Shown here: positions 53,299 to 63,816 of the stretch, piece after piece | Numbering within the stretch: the first letter of the stretch is position 1 | Layout: each line of letters opens with the position of its first letter | Assembly: GCA_027864655.1 (NCBI GenBank) | Contig: JAQAZG010000001.1 | Span: 186,001-250,000, forward strand | Direction of reading: 5' to 3' | DNA from: Oleispirillum naphthae | Lineage (GTDB): Bacteria > Pseudomonadota > Alphaproteobacteria > Rhodospirillales > Rhodospirillaceae | DNA length: 64,000 nucleotides | Position numbers and translations under genes: made by a program | The notes under the pieces: generated by a model | What the model was told of the DNA's origin: nothing | The model's input: only the letters and a program-made list of their open reading frames with translations | Database searches by the model: none

Positions 53299-55341
53299 TT
53301 ATGCGGACGGAAGGGAAGAAACGTCCATATGGGCCGCCGCGGGAACGGGCGCAATGCCCGCGGCGCGCAGCACCACGTCCGCCGCCGCGAGGCTGGGGCG
53401 CGGGTTCGGCCCGACGAGTTCGGCAAGCGCCGCATCGGTCTCCGCCAGGAAGGCGGCGCGCGCGGCGGTTTCGCAGATCAGGCGGTCCAGCGCTTCGGCC
53501 AGGGCGCGCGGCGTGCACGCCTCCTGGATGAATTCCGGCACCACCATGCGGTTGGAAATATGGTTCAACAGAGTCGCATATTTTATTGAAATCATGCGCT
53601 TTGCCAGCCAGACGGAGATCGCCGAGGCGCGGTAGCCGATGACGAAAGGCCGCCGCGCGCGGGCCAGCTCCAGCGATACCGTGCCCGAGGCGGCGAGCGC
53701 CCCGTCGCAGGCGGCAAACGCGTTCCAGCGTTCCGTCTCGCCGTGCACGATGTGCGGCGGGCGGGTCCAGGCGCGGGTCGCCGCGGCCACCTCTGCGGCC
53801 ACCGTGGCCACCGTCGGCAGCACCACCTGCAAATCCGGATGCCGCGCCCGCAGAAGCTCCACCGCCTGGCGGAACACCGGCAGCATGCGCGTCACCTCGT
53901 TGCGGCGCGAGCCGGGCAGCAGGCAGATCACGGTGTCGCTCGGCGCGATGCCGTGGCGGCGGCGGAAGTCCGCGCCGTCGCCGCGCCCCGCCCCGCCTTC
54001 CACCACCGGGTGGCCGACCGCGGTGGCGGCGAGACCGTGCACGGTGAAGTACGGCGGTTCGAAGGCGAGCAGGCACATCAGGTGGTCGAACAGACGGGCG
54101 ATCTTTTCCGCGCGCTTGGGCTTCCACGCCCAGACCATGGGGGCGACGTAATGCACCCGGGGGATGCGGCTTTTCGCGGCGATCAGGGCCTTGGCGACGC
54201 GGCCGTTGAAACCGAGGGAATCGATGGTCACTGCCACGGCGGGCTTTTTGGCGCGGATGTCCGCCGCCACGTCCTTCACCCGGCGCAGCACGGCAGGGAT
54301 GCGCGGGATCACCTCGGCGAGGCCCATCACCGCGATCTCCGACTGCGGAAACAGCGAGGCGAGCCCCTCCTCCGCCATGCTCTCGCCGCCCACCCCGGCG
54401 AAGCGCACGTCGCCGCCGGTGCGCTCCTTCAGCGCCCGCATCAGGCGCGCGCCGAGCACGTCGCCCGAGGGTTCCCCGGCCACCAGATAGATCAGCGGCG
54501 CATTCGCCACGGCGGGCAGGCCGACGACGAAGAGGCCGAGTGCGTCGGCGCGGACGGCCATCGCCGCCGCGTCGATCACCAGGGCGGCCCCCGCCTCCAC
54601 CGCGATGCCGGAAAGCCCCGCCGCGGCGGCGGCCTCCACCGTGGCGGCGCCCACCGTCGGCAGGTCGAGGCGGCGGTCCTGCCCCGGCTTGCACACTTTC
54701 ACCAGCACCCCGCCGCGCCCCTCGCGCCGCAGTTCGCCGCTGCGCGCCAGCATGCGGTCGGTGCCTTCCGCGCCCTCGACGGCGAGCACCATGCCCTGCT
54801 GCACCACCGCGCCCTGGCCGACGTCCAGCGCGCCCAGGCCCTTCGCCACCTCGAAGCCGCGGGCGATGTCCGCCTCGTCCTCCGCCGACGGGCGCAGCGC
54901 GCCGTAGACGCCCTCCTTGGCGAGAATGCCGGCCAGCACCTCGTGCGCGCCGACGAGGCGCAGCCCCTCGGCCTGGAATTCCGTGGAAATCGCGCGCAAC
55001 AGCCCGTCGTCGCCCAGCGCCTGCATGCCGATCTTCGCCAGGAAGGCCGCGCCGCGCGCGTCCGGCCGCAGGTTGCCGAGCGACGGGCGCTTCATCGCCC
55101 CGGCGAACGCCACCTCGGCGACCCCGGCCTCCTTGAGCAGGCGGAACGCCTCGCCCAGCGCGCCGAGGCGCACCCAGGCGTGGGCCACGCCCTCCACCGT
55201 CTCCGCGTCGGTGTACCCCTCCAGAGCCAGCACGAACACCGGCTTTTCCTGCGCGCGGCAGGCGGAAACGAGCAGCCGGGGGAGAGCCCCTCCCCCGGCC
55301 AGAATGCCGATCCCGCCTTGTGCCGCGCCGTTGCCGTCCAC
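53299..55341 (-). CDS. Fused UDP-2,3-diacylglucosamine pyrophosphatase (LpxI) and lipid-A-disaccharide synthase (LpxB)
   Basis: One uninterrupted 680-residue frame encodes two consecutive lipid A enzymes. Residues 1-277 are LpxI: IGILAGGGALPRLLVSACRA, AGAMKRPSLGNLRPD, DVGQGAVVQQGMVLAVEGAE, and KPGQDRRLDLPTVG with the proposed catalytic aspartate. Residues 282-680 are LpxB: PLIYLVAGEPSGDVLGARLM, ARLFDHLMCLLAFEPPYF, CLLPGSRRNEVTRMLPVF, and ASGTVSLELARARRPFVIGY. LpxI makes lipid X, and LpxB joins it to UDP-diacylglucosamine. The linker is only about four residues. A GTG at the junction has no ribosome site before it, so independent lpxB translation is unlikely. In most alphaproteobacteria these are two adjacent genes. 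Confidence 0.93.
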   Translation of the reverse strand: MDGNGAAQGGIGILAGGGALPRLLVSACRAQEKPVFVLALEGYTDAETVEGVAHAWVRLGALGEAFRLLKEAGVAEVAFAGAMKRPSLGNLRPDARGAAFLAKIGMQALGDDGLLRAISTEFQAEGLRLVGAHEVLAGILAKEGVYGALRPSAEDEADIARGFEVAKGLGALDVGQGAVVQQGMVLAVEGAEGTDRMLARSGELRREGRGGVLVKVCKPGQDRRLDLPTVGAATVEAAAAAGLSGIAVEAGAALVIDAAAMAVRADALGLFVVGLPAVANAPLIYLVAGEPSGDVLGARLMRALKERTGGDVRFAGVGGESMAEEGLASLFPQSEIAVMGLAEVIPRIPAVLRRVKDVAADIRAKKPAVAVTIDSLGFNGRVAKALIAAKSRIPRVHYVAPMVWAWKPKRAEKIARLFDHLMCLLAFEPPYFTVHGLAATAVGHPVVEGGAGRGDGADFRRRHGIAPSDTVICLLPGSRRNEVTRMLPVFRQAVELLRARHPDLQVVLPTVATVAAEVAAATRAWTRPPHIVHGETERWNAFAACDGALAASGTVSLELARARRPFVIGYRASAISVWLAKRMISIKYATLLNHISNRMVVPEFIQEACTPRALAEALDRLICETAARAAFLAETDAALAELVGPNPRPSLAAADVVLRAAGIAPVPAAAHMDVSSLPSA

Positions 55342-55345
55342 GTCC

Positions 55346-56152
55346 CTAGGCTTCCTTTTCCGGCGCGCCTCCCGGCTGGCAGATGCCGCGAGAGGTCTCC
55401 TGCCGCATGAAGGCGACGATCTCCATCACCGGCTCGCAGTCGGCGAAGAGGTTGGCCACGTCCTCCACCCGCTCGATCATCGTGCCTTCCTCGGCGAACA
55501 GCAGCCGATAGGCGCGGCGCAGGGTGTGAATGGTCTCGCGGCTGAAGTTGCGGCGTTTCAGCCCGACGATGTTGAGGCCGGAGAGGTGCGCGCGGTTGCC
55601 CAGCACCGAGCCGTAGGGGATGACGTCGGTCTCCAGGCCGGAGGCGCCGCCGATCATCGCGTGCTGGCCGATGCGCACGAACTGGTGCACCGCGGAAAGC
55701 CCGCCGATGATCGCAAAGTCGCCCACCGCCACATGGCCGCCCAGCGTCGCGTTGTTGGCGAAGATGCAGCTGTCGCCGACGATGCAGTCGTGCGCCACGT
55801 GCGCGCCAACCATGAACAGCCCGTTGTCGCCGACTTTGGTGAGCATGCCGCCCCCCTCGGTCCCCGGGTTCATCGTCACGCCTTCGCGGATCTGGTTGCG
55901 CTTGCCGATCACCAGGCGCGAGGGTTCGCCATGGTATTTCAGATCCTGCGGCCGGTGGCCGAGGGACGCGAAGGGATAGACCACCGTGCCGTCGCCGATC
56001 TCGGTGATGCCGTCCACCGCAACGTGGGAGATCAGCCGCACTCCGGCCCCCAGCGCCACGCTGGGACCCACCGTGCAGAACGGCCCGACCTCCGCATCGG
56101 CGGCGATTTCGGCCTTGGGGTCGATATGTGCCGTCGGATGAATCTGCGCCAT
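55346..56152 (-). CDS. lpxA: Acyl-ACP--UDP-N-acetylglucosamine O-acyltransferase
   Basis: A 268-residue left-handed beta-helix enzyme, first step of lipid A synthesis. Hexapeptide repeats fill the N-terminal two thirds ([20 protein letters not shown]). The catalytic histidine is in [20 protein letters not shown]. The helical C-terminal domain includes [20 protein letters not shown]. It starts 1 bp after the fabZ stop and ends 4 bp before the fused lpxI-lpxB. Confidence 0.97.
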   Translation of the reverse strand: MAQIHPTAHIDPKAEIAADAEVGPFCTVGPSVALGAGVRLISHVAVDGITEIGDGTVVYPFASLGHRPQDLKYHGEPSRLVIGKRNQIREGVTMNPGTEGGGMLTKVGDNGLFMVGAHVAHDCIVGDSCIFANNATLGGHVAVGDFAIIGGLSAVHQFVRIGQHAMIGGASGLETDVIPYGSVLGNRAHLSGLNIVGLKRRNFSRETIHTLRRAYRLLFAEEGTMIERVEDVANLFADCEPVMEIVAFMRQETSRGICQPGGAPEKEA

Positions 56153-56153
56153 G

Positions 56154-56615
56154 TCAGTTATCCAGGATCATCGCGGCATACACCGCTTCGGCCACGATCT
56201 GGCCATCGACCTTCGCCTCGCCCCGGAATTTCCAGACGTTGCCGCGGCGGCGCTCACGCTTCACGTGCACGAAGAGCTGGTCGCCCGGCACCACCGGCTT
56301 GCGGAAGCGGCATTCGTCAACGCTCATGAAGTACACCAGCTTGCCCTCGGCGTCCGGTCCCATGGTCTCCACCACCAGGACGGCCGCGGTCTGGGCCATG
56401 GACTCGACGATGAGAACCCCCGGCATCACCGGATGACCCGGAAAATGCCCGAGGAAATAGGGTTCGTTCATGCTGACGTTTTTGATCCCCACGGCGCTCT
56501 CGCCGGGCACGACGTCGGTGATGCGATCGACCATGACGAACGGATAACGGTGCGGGATCATCTGCATGATGCGCTGGATGTCGATGATCTTCGCGGTGTT
56601 CCCCTCTGCATCCAT
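56154..56615 (-). CDS. fabZ: (3R)-hydroxyacyl-[acyl-carrier-protein] dehydratase
   Basis: A 153-residue hot-dog fold dehydratase of fatty-acid elongation. It begins with the [20 protein letters not shown] segment. The active-site histidine is in [20 protein letters not shown], which also carries the conserved glutamate. FabZ and LpxA compete for 3-hydroxyacyl-ACP, and their genes are neighbours here as in E. coli. The ATG at 56615 is used; an upstream ATG two codons earlier is also open. Confidence 0.96.
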   Translation of the reverse strand: MDAEGNTAKIIDIQRIMQMIPHRYPFVMVDRITDVVPGESAVGIKNVSMNEPYFLGHFPGHPVMPGVLIVESMAQTAAVLVVETMGPDAEGKLVYFMSVDECRFRKPVVPGDQLFVHVKRERRRGNVWKFRGEAKVDGQIVAEAVYAAMILDN

Positions 56616-56680
56616 TACCTTGAGGCCCTTCTCGTTGTTGCGCCCCCCAAGGGAGATCGCCTTACTTTTACCGGGCGGCG

Positions 56681-57709
56681 TCACGCGCCGCCGTGCTTTT
56701 TCGCCAGACGCTCGACCACGCCGATCTGGCGCCAGTGCTCCTTCGCCGGAACCGCCGGAGAACCGATCACCGTCTGCCCCGCCGGAACGTCCCGCATCAC
56801 CCCGGACTGAGCCCCGATCCGTGCCCCCGCGCCGATCTTGAGGTGCCCGGTGATCCCCGCCTGACCGCCCGCCACGACGAAGTCGGCGAAGCGGGTGGAG
56901 CCGGAAATCCCCACCTGCGCGACCAGAACGCAGCCACGGCCCAACTCCACGTTGTGGCCGATCTGCACCAGATTGTCGATACGGCAACCCTCGCCGATCA
57001 CCGTGTCCGGCCCGGCTCCACGGTCGATGGCGGTGTTGGCGCCGATCTCCACGTCGTCCTGGATGATCACCCGGCCGAGTTGCGGCACCTTGAGGTGCCC
57101 CTTCGGCCCCATGGCGAAGCCGAAACCGTCCTGCCCGATCGCCGCCCCGGAGTGAATCCACACCTTGTTGCCGATCAGCGCATAGCTCAGCACCACGTTG
57201 GAGCCGATGTAGCAGTCGTCGCCGACCACCACTCCGTCGCGCAGCACCGCGCCCGCACAGATGCGGGTGCGCGCGCCGACCTCGGCGCGCTCGCAGATCA
57301 CCACGCCCGGTTCGATGTGGCAGCCTTCGCCGATCGTCGCGGTGGGGTGGATCATCGCATGGGGGGAAATCTCCGCCTCGCCGGTCATGCTCTGCGGATA
57401 GAACGCATGGGCGATCAGCGCATAGGCGCGGTAGGGCTCCGGCGAGAGGATCAGCCCCATGCCCGCGGGCGCCATCTCCGCAAGATCGGGGTGCACCACG
57501 CACGCCCCGGCGCCGCACGCCTCGAACGCCTGCACGTACTTGCGGTTGTCGAGGAAGCTCACATCCTCCGCTTCGGCGCGGTAGAGCGGCGCGACATCGG
57601 TGAGCAGGCGGTCGCCCAGCGACGCATCGCCGAGGTCGCCGCCGCCGATCTCGGCAAGTTGCGCCAGGGTGAACGGCCCGGCGCGCCGGAAAAAACGGGA
57701 ATCGGTCAT
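56681..57709 (-). CDS. lpxD: UDP-3-O-(3-hydroxyacyl)glucosamine N-acyltransferase
   Basis: A 342-residue third-step lipid A acyltransferase. The N-terminal uridine-binding domain includes [20 protein letters not shown]. The left-handed beta-helix follows, with [20 protein letters not shown]. The catalytic His region reads [20 protein letters not shown]. It is 65 bp upstream of fabZ and 19 bp downstream of the Skp-like gene. Confidence 0.97.
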   Translation of the reverse strand: MTDSRFFRRAGPFTLAQLAEIGGGDLGDASLGDRLLTDVAPLYRAEAEDVSFLDNRKYVQAFEACGAGACVVHPDLAEMAPAGMGLILSPEPYRAYALIAHAFYPQSMTGEAEISPHAMIHPTATIGEGCHIEPGVVICERAEVGARTRICAGAVLRDGVVVGDDCYIGSNVVLSYALIGNKVWIHSGAAIGQDGFGFAMGPKGHLKVPQLGRVIIQDDVEIGANTAIDRGAGPDTVIGEGCRIDNLVQIGHNVELGRGCVLVAQVGISGSTRFADFVVAGGQAGITGHLKIGAGARIGAQSGVMRDVPAGQTVIGSPAVPAKEHWRQIGVVERLAKKHGGA

Positions 57710-57728
57710 GTCGGTCTCCTGCTCGCCC

Positions 57729-58328
57729 TTACTTCTTCTTCGAACCGGCCGCGGGCGCTTTGGTCATCGGATCGGGGAACTTCACCGACGGCAGCGCCTT
57801 GTTCAGGCGGTCGATCACGTCCGGCGTCACGTCGTAGCCGGGGCTGAACAGCAAAACCTGGCCGCGCGGCAGCAGGAGCGTCGCTCCCTCCGCATCGGCC
57901 ACCGCCGCCCAGATGCGCTGCACCTGGGCGCTCACCTGATTGAGCGCCGCGGCGTAGGCGTTCTGCAAAAGCTGCTGGCGGGTCTTGAGTTCCCGCTGGA
58001 AGGTGGCGAACTTCTGCTGGAAGGCCTGCACCTTCTCTCGATAGGCGGCAGGATCGATCAGGGACTGCTGGCGCACCAGCTCGCGTTCCTCGTCCTTCAG
58101 GGCCTTCTCCTTGGCGGCGAACTCCGTGTCGTAGGTCTTGCGGTAGGCATCGAGCTCACGGCGGATGCCCTGCACCGCCGTGGAGCGCTCCATGACCTCC
58201 TGGATATCGACGACGCGGACGACCGGCGCGGGCTTCGGAGCGGAGGCCGCCTCGGCCGCCGGGACGCAGAGCGCCCCTCCGGCCAGGAGCGCCGCCGCAA
58301 GAATGCCCGCCAGCGATTTGAAAGACAT
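57729..58328 (-). CDS. OmpH/Skp-family periplasmic chaperone
   Basis: A 199-residue exported protein. A signal peptide with cleavage near AAEAASA (residues 18-28) is followed by [20 protein letters not shown] and a long charged coiled coil (about residues 60-130), the jellyfish tentacles of Skp. The last ~30 residues are Pro/Lys-rich. Skp carries unfolded outer-membrane proteins to BamA, which is the next gene upstream (4-bp spacing), so function and context agree. ATG at 58328 is chosen as the start of the signal peptide. Confidence 0.92.
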   Translation of the reverse strand: MSFKSLAGILAAALLAGGALCVPAAEAASAPKPAPVVRVVDIQEVMERSTAVQGIRRELDAYRKTYDTEFAAKEKALKDEERELVRQQSLIDPAAYREKVQAFQQKFATFQRELKTRQQLLQNAYAAALNQVSAQVQRIWAAVADAEGATLLLPRGQVLLFSPGYDVTPDVIDRLNKALPSVKFPDPMTKAPAAGSKKK

Positions 58329-58332
58329 GGTC

Positions 58333-60630
58333 TTAGAACCTCGTGCCAAAGCTGAACTGAAGGGATTCCGTGTCGTCGAACGATTCCTTGAGCAGCGGCA
58401 GGGCAAAGGTCAGATTGACCGGTCCCATCGGCGAGCGCCAGACGAAGCCCATGCCCACCGACATGCGTATCGCGCTGGAATAGTCCACGTTCTGCGACAC
58501 CATGCTGTCGTATTTGCCGATGGTGCCCATGTCGATGAAGGTCTTGGCCGACAGGCCCAGCTCCTCCGGCGTGCCCAGCGGGAAGGTTAGCTCGGCGCTT
58601 TCGTTGGTGCTCCAGTTGCCGCCCAGCGCATCGCCGGTGGACTTGTCGCGCGGGCTGATGCCCGCGGCGGCGAAGCCGCGCACCTTCTGTTCGCCGCCGT
58701 TGAAGTAGCGGTGGCTGATGCTGATGTCGCGGCCGAGGCCGAACATGTAGCCGAAGTTGCCGGTCAGACCCAGCACGTAGCCGTCGGCGAGGTTGAAGTA
58801 TTGCCCCGCGCCGAGGTTGGTGCGCACGAAGCGCGCATCGCCGCCCAGGCCCGCGAGATCGTTGCCGCCGGTGAGGTAGTAGCCCTCGGTCGGATCCAGG
58901 TGGCTGTCGCGGCGGTCGTAGGTGAGCTTGTGGCCGATCTGCGACAGGACCGACGTGCCTTCCTGTTGCTTGATGTACTGCGACGCGTCGCTCTCGACGT
59001 TGTCGATCTCGTCCTGGCGGATCGTGTACTTCCAGGCGTGGCGCAGGTGCTCCGAGTAGCTGTAGCCCGCGCGCAGCGCCGTGCCGAGGGTGGTGTAGTC
59101 GTAGGAGCTTTCGTCCTGCCAGTCGCGGGTGATGCGGAAGATGTCGAAGCCCGCGGCGAGATCGCGGTCGAGGAAGTACGGCTCGGTGAACGAAATGTCC
59201 GCCTCGGTGCCGGATTCCGCCAGGCTCAGGTTGAAATTCAGCTGCTGGCCGCGGCCGAGAAGGTTGTTCTCGCCCAGGCCGAACATCACCTTCGCGCCGT
59301 CGTTGCTCGAATACCCGGCGCCGATGGTCACCGTGCCGGTGGACTGCTCCTCGACGTTGACCTTGAGCGTCACCTTGTCCGGCTCCGTCGTCGAAGGCTC
59401 GGTGGTGATGTCCACCTTCTTGAAGAAGTTGAGGTTCTTCAGGCGCTCGCGGGTGCGGCGCAGCTTCGCGCTGTTGAAGGGGTCGCCTTCGACCAGACGG
59501 AACTCGCGGCGCACCACCTCGTCCATGGTGCGCAGGTTGCCGGTGACCTCGATGCGGTCCACATAGACGCGCGGCCCTTCGTCGATGCGGAAGGTGATGG
59601 AGATGGCGTGCTTCTCGCGGTCGCGCTCGATGTCGGGTTTGATATCGACGAAGGCGTAGCCCAGGGCGCCCACCGCGTCGGTCAGCGCCTGCACGGTGTT
59701 TTCCACTTCGTCGGCGTTGTACCACTCCCCTTCCTCGAAGGTCAGGTCTTTCCGCAGGATGCCGGGATCCTTGAGCTGCGGCAGCGTGGTCTCGATGTCG
59801 ATCTTGGCGATCTTGTAGCGGTCGCCCTCGTCCAGCGTGAAGGTCAGGAAGAAGTATTCGCGGTCGGCGGAAAGCTCCGCCACCGCCGAGACGATGGAGA
59901 AGTCGGCATAGCCGTGCGCCAGATAGAAGCGCCGCAGCTTCTCCTTGTCGAAGGCCATGCGCTGCGGATCATAGGTGTCGGTATTGCTGAGGAAGCGGTA
60001 CCACGCCTCCTCTTTGGTGAGAATCTGGTCGCGCAGTTTGCCGTCGTCGTAGCGCTTGTTGCCGTTGAAGGAAATCTTGCGGACGTAGGTGACCGGGCCT
60101 TCGTTGACCTCGAAGGCGACATCGACGCGGTTCTGGTCCTGCTGGATCACCTTCGGCTCGACGGTCACGCCGTAGCGGCCGCTGCGGCGGTAGACCTCCT
60201 GGATGCGCTCGACATCGGCGAGCACGCGGGTGCGGGTGTAGACCGAGCGTGGGCGCAGGCGCACCTCCGTCTGCAGGTCTTCGTCCTTGACCCGTCTGTT
60301 GCCCTCGAAGGCGACCCGGTTGATCACCGGATTTTCCACCACCGAGACCACCAGGTCCTCGCCGTCGCGGCGGATTCGCACGTCGGCGAACAGGCCGGTG
60401 GCGAACAGGCTCTTCAGGGACTGGTTGACCCGTTCGGCGTCGATCGGGTCTCCCTCCTTGATCGCCATGTAGGAGAGGATCGTCGCGTCCTCGATGCGCT
60501 GCGTCCCCTCGACGCGGATGTTCGCGACGTTCTGCGCCCAGGCGCAGGAGAGCGGCAGGACCAGCAGCAGCCCCGCCACGAGCGTCGCACGCCATCCGTG
60601 GCGACCCAGATCCCTCGGCTTAAAACTCAT
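58333..60630 (-). CDS. bamA: Outer membrane protein assembly factor BamA
   Basis: A 765-residue Omp85 protein. A signal peptide ends at SCAWA (about residue 32). Five POTRA domains follow (first NIRVEGTQRIEDATILSYMA; third with VTYVRKISFNGNKRYDD), then the 16-strand barrel. The barrel includes the VRGF/Y motif as KVRGFAAAGISPRDKSTG. The last residues SLQFSFGTRF form the C-terminal beta signal ending in an aromatic-containing pattern. It lies between rseP and skp. Confidence 0.97.
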   Translation of the reverse strand: MSFKPRDLGRHGWRATLVAGLLLVLPLSCAWAQNVANIRVEGTQRIEDATILSYMAIKEGDPIDAERVNQSLKSLFATGLFADVRIRRDGEDLVVSVVENPVINRVAFEGNRRVKDEDLQTEVRLRPRSVYTRTRVLADVERIQEVYRRSGRYGVTVEPKVIQQDQNRVDVAFEVNEGPVTYVRKISFNGNKRYDDGKLRDQILTKEEAWYRFLSNTDTYDPQRMAFDKEKLRRFYLAHGYADFSIVSAVAELSADREYFFLTFTLDEGDRYKIAKIDIETTLPQLKDPGILRKDLTFEEGEWYNADEVENTVQALTDAVGALGYAFVDIKPDIERDREKHAISITFRIDEGPRVYVDRIEVTGNLRTMDEVVRREFRLVEGDPFNSAKLRRTRERLKNLNFFKKVDITTEPSTTEPDKVTLKVNVEEQSTGTVTIGAGYSSNDGAKVMFGLGENNLLGRGQQLNFNLSLAESGTEADISFTEPYFLDRDLAAGFDIFRITRDWQDESSYDYTTLGTALRAGYSYSEHLRHAWKYTIRQDEIDNVESDASQYIKQQEGTSVLSQIGHKLTYDRRDSHLDPTEGYYLTGGNDLAGLGGDARFVRTNLGAGQYFNLADGYVLGLTGNFGYMFGLGRDISISHRYFNGGEQKVRGFAAAGISPRDKSTGDALGGNWSTNESAELTFPLGTPEELGLSAKTFIDMGTIGKYDSMVSQNVDYSSAIRMSVGMGFVWRSPMGPVNLTFALPLLKESFDDTESLQFSFGTRF

Positions 60631-60677
60631 CTTCCGGCCCCCAGCCTTTTCGAACGCCGATCACCCCTGGCCGCCGT

Positions 60678-61781
60678 TCACGACAGCCAGCGGTGAATGT
60701 ACCGCGAAACATCGTTCCAGGTCGCGAAGATCATCAGCGCCCCGACCAGGCCGACACCGATTTTCAAACCGATGTCCTGCACCCGCTCGGGCAGCGGACG
60801 ACCGCGTACGGCCTCGAACGCATAAAACAGCAAATGCCCCCCGTCTAGCAAGGGGATAGGCAAGATATTGATCAAGCCGAGGTTCACCGAGAGAAACGCC
60901 ATCATGGTGATCAGCGGCAGCAGGCCCGCTTTCGCCGCTTCCGCCGATATCTCGGCGATGCGGATCGGCCCGCCGATCTCGTCGGAACCGCGCATGCCGC
61001 GCACCATCTGGGAGATCGCGACGAAGGTGTCGCGCACCATGCCCCCGGTCATCTGCGTCGCCGAAACCAGGGCGGAAACCGGCCCATGGCGGTACAGAAT
61101 CGTCTCGCCGCTGGAAAGCACGCCCATCATCGGCGTGCGCTCCACCGAGCCGAAGCGATCGGCCCGCTCGACGATGCGGGGCGAGACCGAAAGCGTCACC
61201 TCCCCGCCGGTGCGCGCCACCCGCACCCGCATCGCACGGTCGATGGAGAGCTGCGTCATCGCGCGCACCTGCTCGAAGCGGGTGATGCGCCGCCCGTCGA
61301 TCTCGACGAAACGGTCGCCGGGCAGGATTCCCGCCGCTTCCGCCGCCGAGCCGGGCAGCACGCGGCCCACCGTCGGCGCCGTCGTCGGCTGGCCCACCGT
61401 CATGAACACCGCGGCATAGACGAGAATCGCAAAGATCACGTTGGCGAGCGGCCCCGCCGCGACGATGGCGATGCGCTTGCCCACCGGCTGCGTCGGGAAG
61501 GCGCAGCGGCGGTCCTCCTCGGTGACGATCTGGCTGTGATCGGCCTTGCCGCTGGTCTCGTCCGCATCGCCCAGCATGCGGACATAGCCGCCGAGCGGCA
61601 CCAGACAGAACTTCCAGCGCGTGCCGCGCCGGTCGTTGAAGCCGAACAGCTCCCGCCCGAAGCCGATGGAGAACGCCAGAACCCGCACGCCGCACCAGCG
61701 CGCCACCAGGAAGTGGCCGAGCTCGTGGATGAAGACCACGCCGGAAAGCACGAAGAGAAAGGCCAAGCCTTGGTACGCCAT
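60678..61781 (-). CDS. rseP: Site-2 protease RseP
   Basis: A 367-residue intramembrane zinc metalloprotease. The HELGH motif is at residues 19-23 in VVFIHELGHFLVARW. One recognisable PDZ domain lies in the middle (VLPGSAAEAAGILPGDRFVE). The second metal-site motif is NILPIPLLDGGHLLFY. It cleaves anti-sigma factors and signal-peptide remnants. E. coli RseP has two PDZ domains; at 367 residues this is shorter and appears to have one. Its ATG overlaps the dxr stop by one base (TGATG). Confidence 0.95.
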   Translation of the reverse strand: MAYQGLAFLFVLSGVVFIHELGHFLVARWCGVRVLAFSIGFGRELFGFNDRRGTRWKFCLVPLGGYVRMLGDADETSGKADHSQIVTEEDRRCAFPTQPVGKRIAIVAAGPLANVIFAILVYAAVFMTVGQPTTAPTVGRVLPGSAAEAAGILPGDRFVEIDGRRITRFEQVRAMTQLSIDRAMRVRVARTGGEVTLSVSPRIVERADRFGSVERTPMMGVLSSGETILYRHGPVSALVSATQMTGGMVRDTFVAISQMVRGMRGSDEIGGPIRIAEISAEAAKAGLLPLITMMAFLSVNLGLINILPIPLLDGGHLLFYAFEAVRGRPLPERVQDIGLKIGVGLVGALMIFATWNDVSRYIHRWLS

Positions 61782-62992
61782 CAGATGTTCCCTGTCCTGT
61801 TCACGGCGCGCTGCGCGACGGCGGTTCGGCCCAGGCCCCGGATCGCCAGGACCGCCGCCTGCCGCGCGAGCGCGTCTACGGCAAGGACATCTTCCAGGGT
61901 GCGCGGCGGCGCGACGCCGGGACCGCCCAGCACCGCCTCGACGACTTCGGGAATATCCAGAAAACCGATCTCCCGGCGCAGGAAGGCCTGTACCGCGACC
62001 TCGTTGGCCGCGTTCAAGAGAGTAGGGAACGCCCCGCCGCTCCGCAAGGCCTGGCGGGCCAGAGCCAGGCAGGGAAACTTCTCCGTATCCGGCGGCGCGA
62101 AGGTGAGCGCCCCCAGCGTCGCGAAATCCAGCCGCCGCACCGGCGTTTTCATCCGCGCGGGCCAGGCCAGAGACACCGCGATCGGCGTGCGCATGTCGGG
62201 CGCGCCCATCTGCGCCAGCACCGCGCCGTCGCAGAACTCCACCATCGAGTGGATCACCGACTGCGGGTGGATCACCACCTCGATGCGCTCCTCCGGCGTG
62301 GCGAACAGGTGGAAGGCCTCGATCACCTCCAGCCCCTTGTTCATCATCGTCGCGGAATCCACGGAGATTTTCGCGCCCATGCTCCATTTCGGGTGCCTGA
62401 CCGCCTGGCGCGGCGACACATCGGCCATCTCGGCGCGGGTCAGCATGGAAAACGGCCCGCCCGAAGCGGTGAGGATGATCCGCTCGACGCAGGCCGCCGC
62501 CTCCCCGGCGAGCGCCTGGAAGATCGCGCTGTGCTCGGAATCCACCGGGATCAGGGCGGTGCCGCAGCGCGCCACCTCCGCCTTGAAGATCTCACCGGCG
62601 CAGACCAGGCATTCCTTGTTGGCGAGCGCCAGAACCTTGGCGTGGCGCGCCGCCGCGAGCGTCGGCTCCAGCCCCGCCGCGCCGACGATGCCGCCGATCG
62701 CCCAGTCCACCGGGCGGGAGGCCGCCTCGATCAGCGCCTCCTTGCCCGCCGCCGCGGCGATGCCGGTGCCCGCGAGCGCCTCCTTGAGCGGCGCATAGAG
62801 GTCCGCCCGGCCGATCACCGCCACCGCGGGCCGGATGCGCTTCGCCGCGGCGGCCAGGGCATCGACGCGGCTGTGCGCGGTCAGCGCCTCGACGGCGAAC
62901 GCCTCGGGCGCGCGCGCCAGAAGGTCGAGCGCGCTCGAGCCGATGGACCCGGTCGCGCCCAGCACCGAAACCCGCCTGGGTTCCGCCGTCAT
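61781..62992 (-). CDS. dxr: 1-deoxy-D-xylulose 5-phosphate reductoisomerase
   Basis: A 403-residue NADPH enzyme, first committed step of the MEP isoprenoid pathway. The NADPH motif is SVLGATGSIGSSALDLL. The metal and substrate residues are in VDSEHSAIFQAL, ILTASGGPFS, HPKWSMGAKISVDSATMMNK and NAANEVAVQAFL. It provides precursors for undecaprenyl-PP (uppS, same operon). It overlaps cdsA by 4 bp. Confidence 0.97.
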   Translation of the reverse strand: MTAEPRRVSVLGATGSIGSSALDLLARAPEAFAVEALTAHSRVDALAAAAKRIRPAVAVIGRADLYAPLKEALAGTGIAAAAGKEALIEAASRPVDWAIGGIVGAAGLEPTLAAARHAKVLALANKECLVCAGEIFKAEVARCGTALIPVDSEHSAIFQALAGEAAACVERIILTASGGPFSMLTRAEMADVSPRQAVRHPKWSMGAKISVDSATMMNKGLEVIEAFHLFATPEERIEVVIHPQSVIHSMVEFCDGAVLAQMGAPDMRTPIAVSLAWPARMKTPVRRLDFATLGALTFAPPDTEKFPCLALARQALRSGGAFPTLLNAANEVAVQAFLRREIGFLDIPEVVEAVLGGPGVAPPRTLEDVLAVDALARQAAVLAIRGLGRTAVAQRAVNRTGNI

Positions 62993-63816
62993 CCCATCGC
63001 TCCCATGTCGCGCATCATTCCGAACACCCACAAGGCGGCCGGAGCCGCCGTCATCACGCCGTCCACGCGGTCCAAGAGGCCGCCGTGACCGGGGATCAGG
63101 CGGCTCGAATCCTTTGCCCCGACGCGCCGCTTCACTGCCGATTCGAACAGGTCGCCCGCCTGCGCCACCACCGCGAGCGCCGCGCCGAAGAGCGCCGGAA
63201 GCGCCGCCCCCGCGCCGGGGAACACGCCGAAAACGGCCAAAACCGCGCCTGCCGCGGCGGAACAGGCCATGCCGCCGACGAGCCCCGCCCAGGTCTTGTT
63301 GGGGCTGATCCGCGGCGCAAGCTTCGGCCCGCCGATGCCGCGCCCGAAGGCATAGGCCCCGATGTCGGTGGCCCAGACCATGGCGAACAGCGCCGCGGTG
63401 ACCGAAAAGCCGTAGCCATGGCGCAGGGCGAGCACCGCGAGGCACGGCACCGCCACATAGAACGGCCCGAAGCACAAAAGCGCGAGATCGGCCCTGCCGC
63501 GCCGCCGCGCCAGAATCCCCACCGCCGCGGCGGTCGCAACGGCGCAGGCGAATCCGTATTCCCAGCCGAGGGCGGTTGCGGCGGCCACCGCCGCCACGGT
63601 TCCGGCGATCGCCGCGCCGCGCATCGGCCCGGCGCGCGGCGCAAGCAGGCCCTGCCACTCCCAGATCAACGCCGCCGCCACCGCGACGATCACCGCGTCG
63701 AACACCGGCGCGCCCGCATAGATCGCCGCCAGCATCGCCGGAATCATCAGAAGCGAGGACAGAATCCGGACCGGCAATCCGCCCGTCTTTGCGGTTTCAG
63801 GCGGTGATCGCACCAT
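62989..63816 (-). CDS. cdsA: Phosphatidate cytidylyltransferase
   Basis: A 275-residue polytopic membrane enzyme making CDP-diacylglycerol from phosphatidate and CTP. The family signature is [20 protein letters not shown] followed by GLLDRVDG. Another conserved stretch is [13 protein letters not shown]. It overlaps the end of uppS by 20 bp and the start of dxr by 4 bp. The product feeds PgpA, also in this window. Confidence 0.96.
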   Translation of the reverse strand: MVRSPPETAKTGGLPVRILSSLLMIPAMLAAIYAGAPVFDAVIVAVAAALIWEWQGLLAPRAGPMRGAAIAGTVAAVAAATALGWEYGFACAVATAAAVGILARRRGRADLALLCFGPFYVAVPCLAVLALRHGYGFSVTAALFAMVWATDIGAYAFGRGIGGPKLAPRISPNKTWAGLVGGMACSAAAGAVLAVFGVFPGAGAALPALFGAALAVVAQAGDLFESAVKRRVGAKDSSRLIPGHGGLLDRVDGVMTAAPAALWVFGMMRDMGAMG

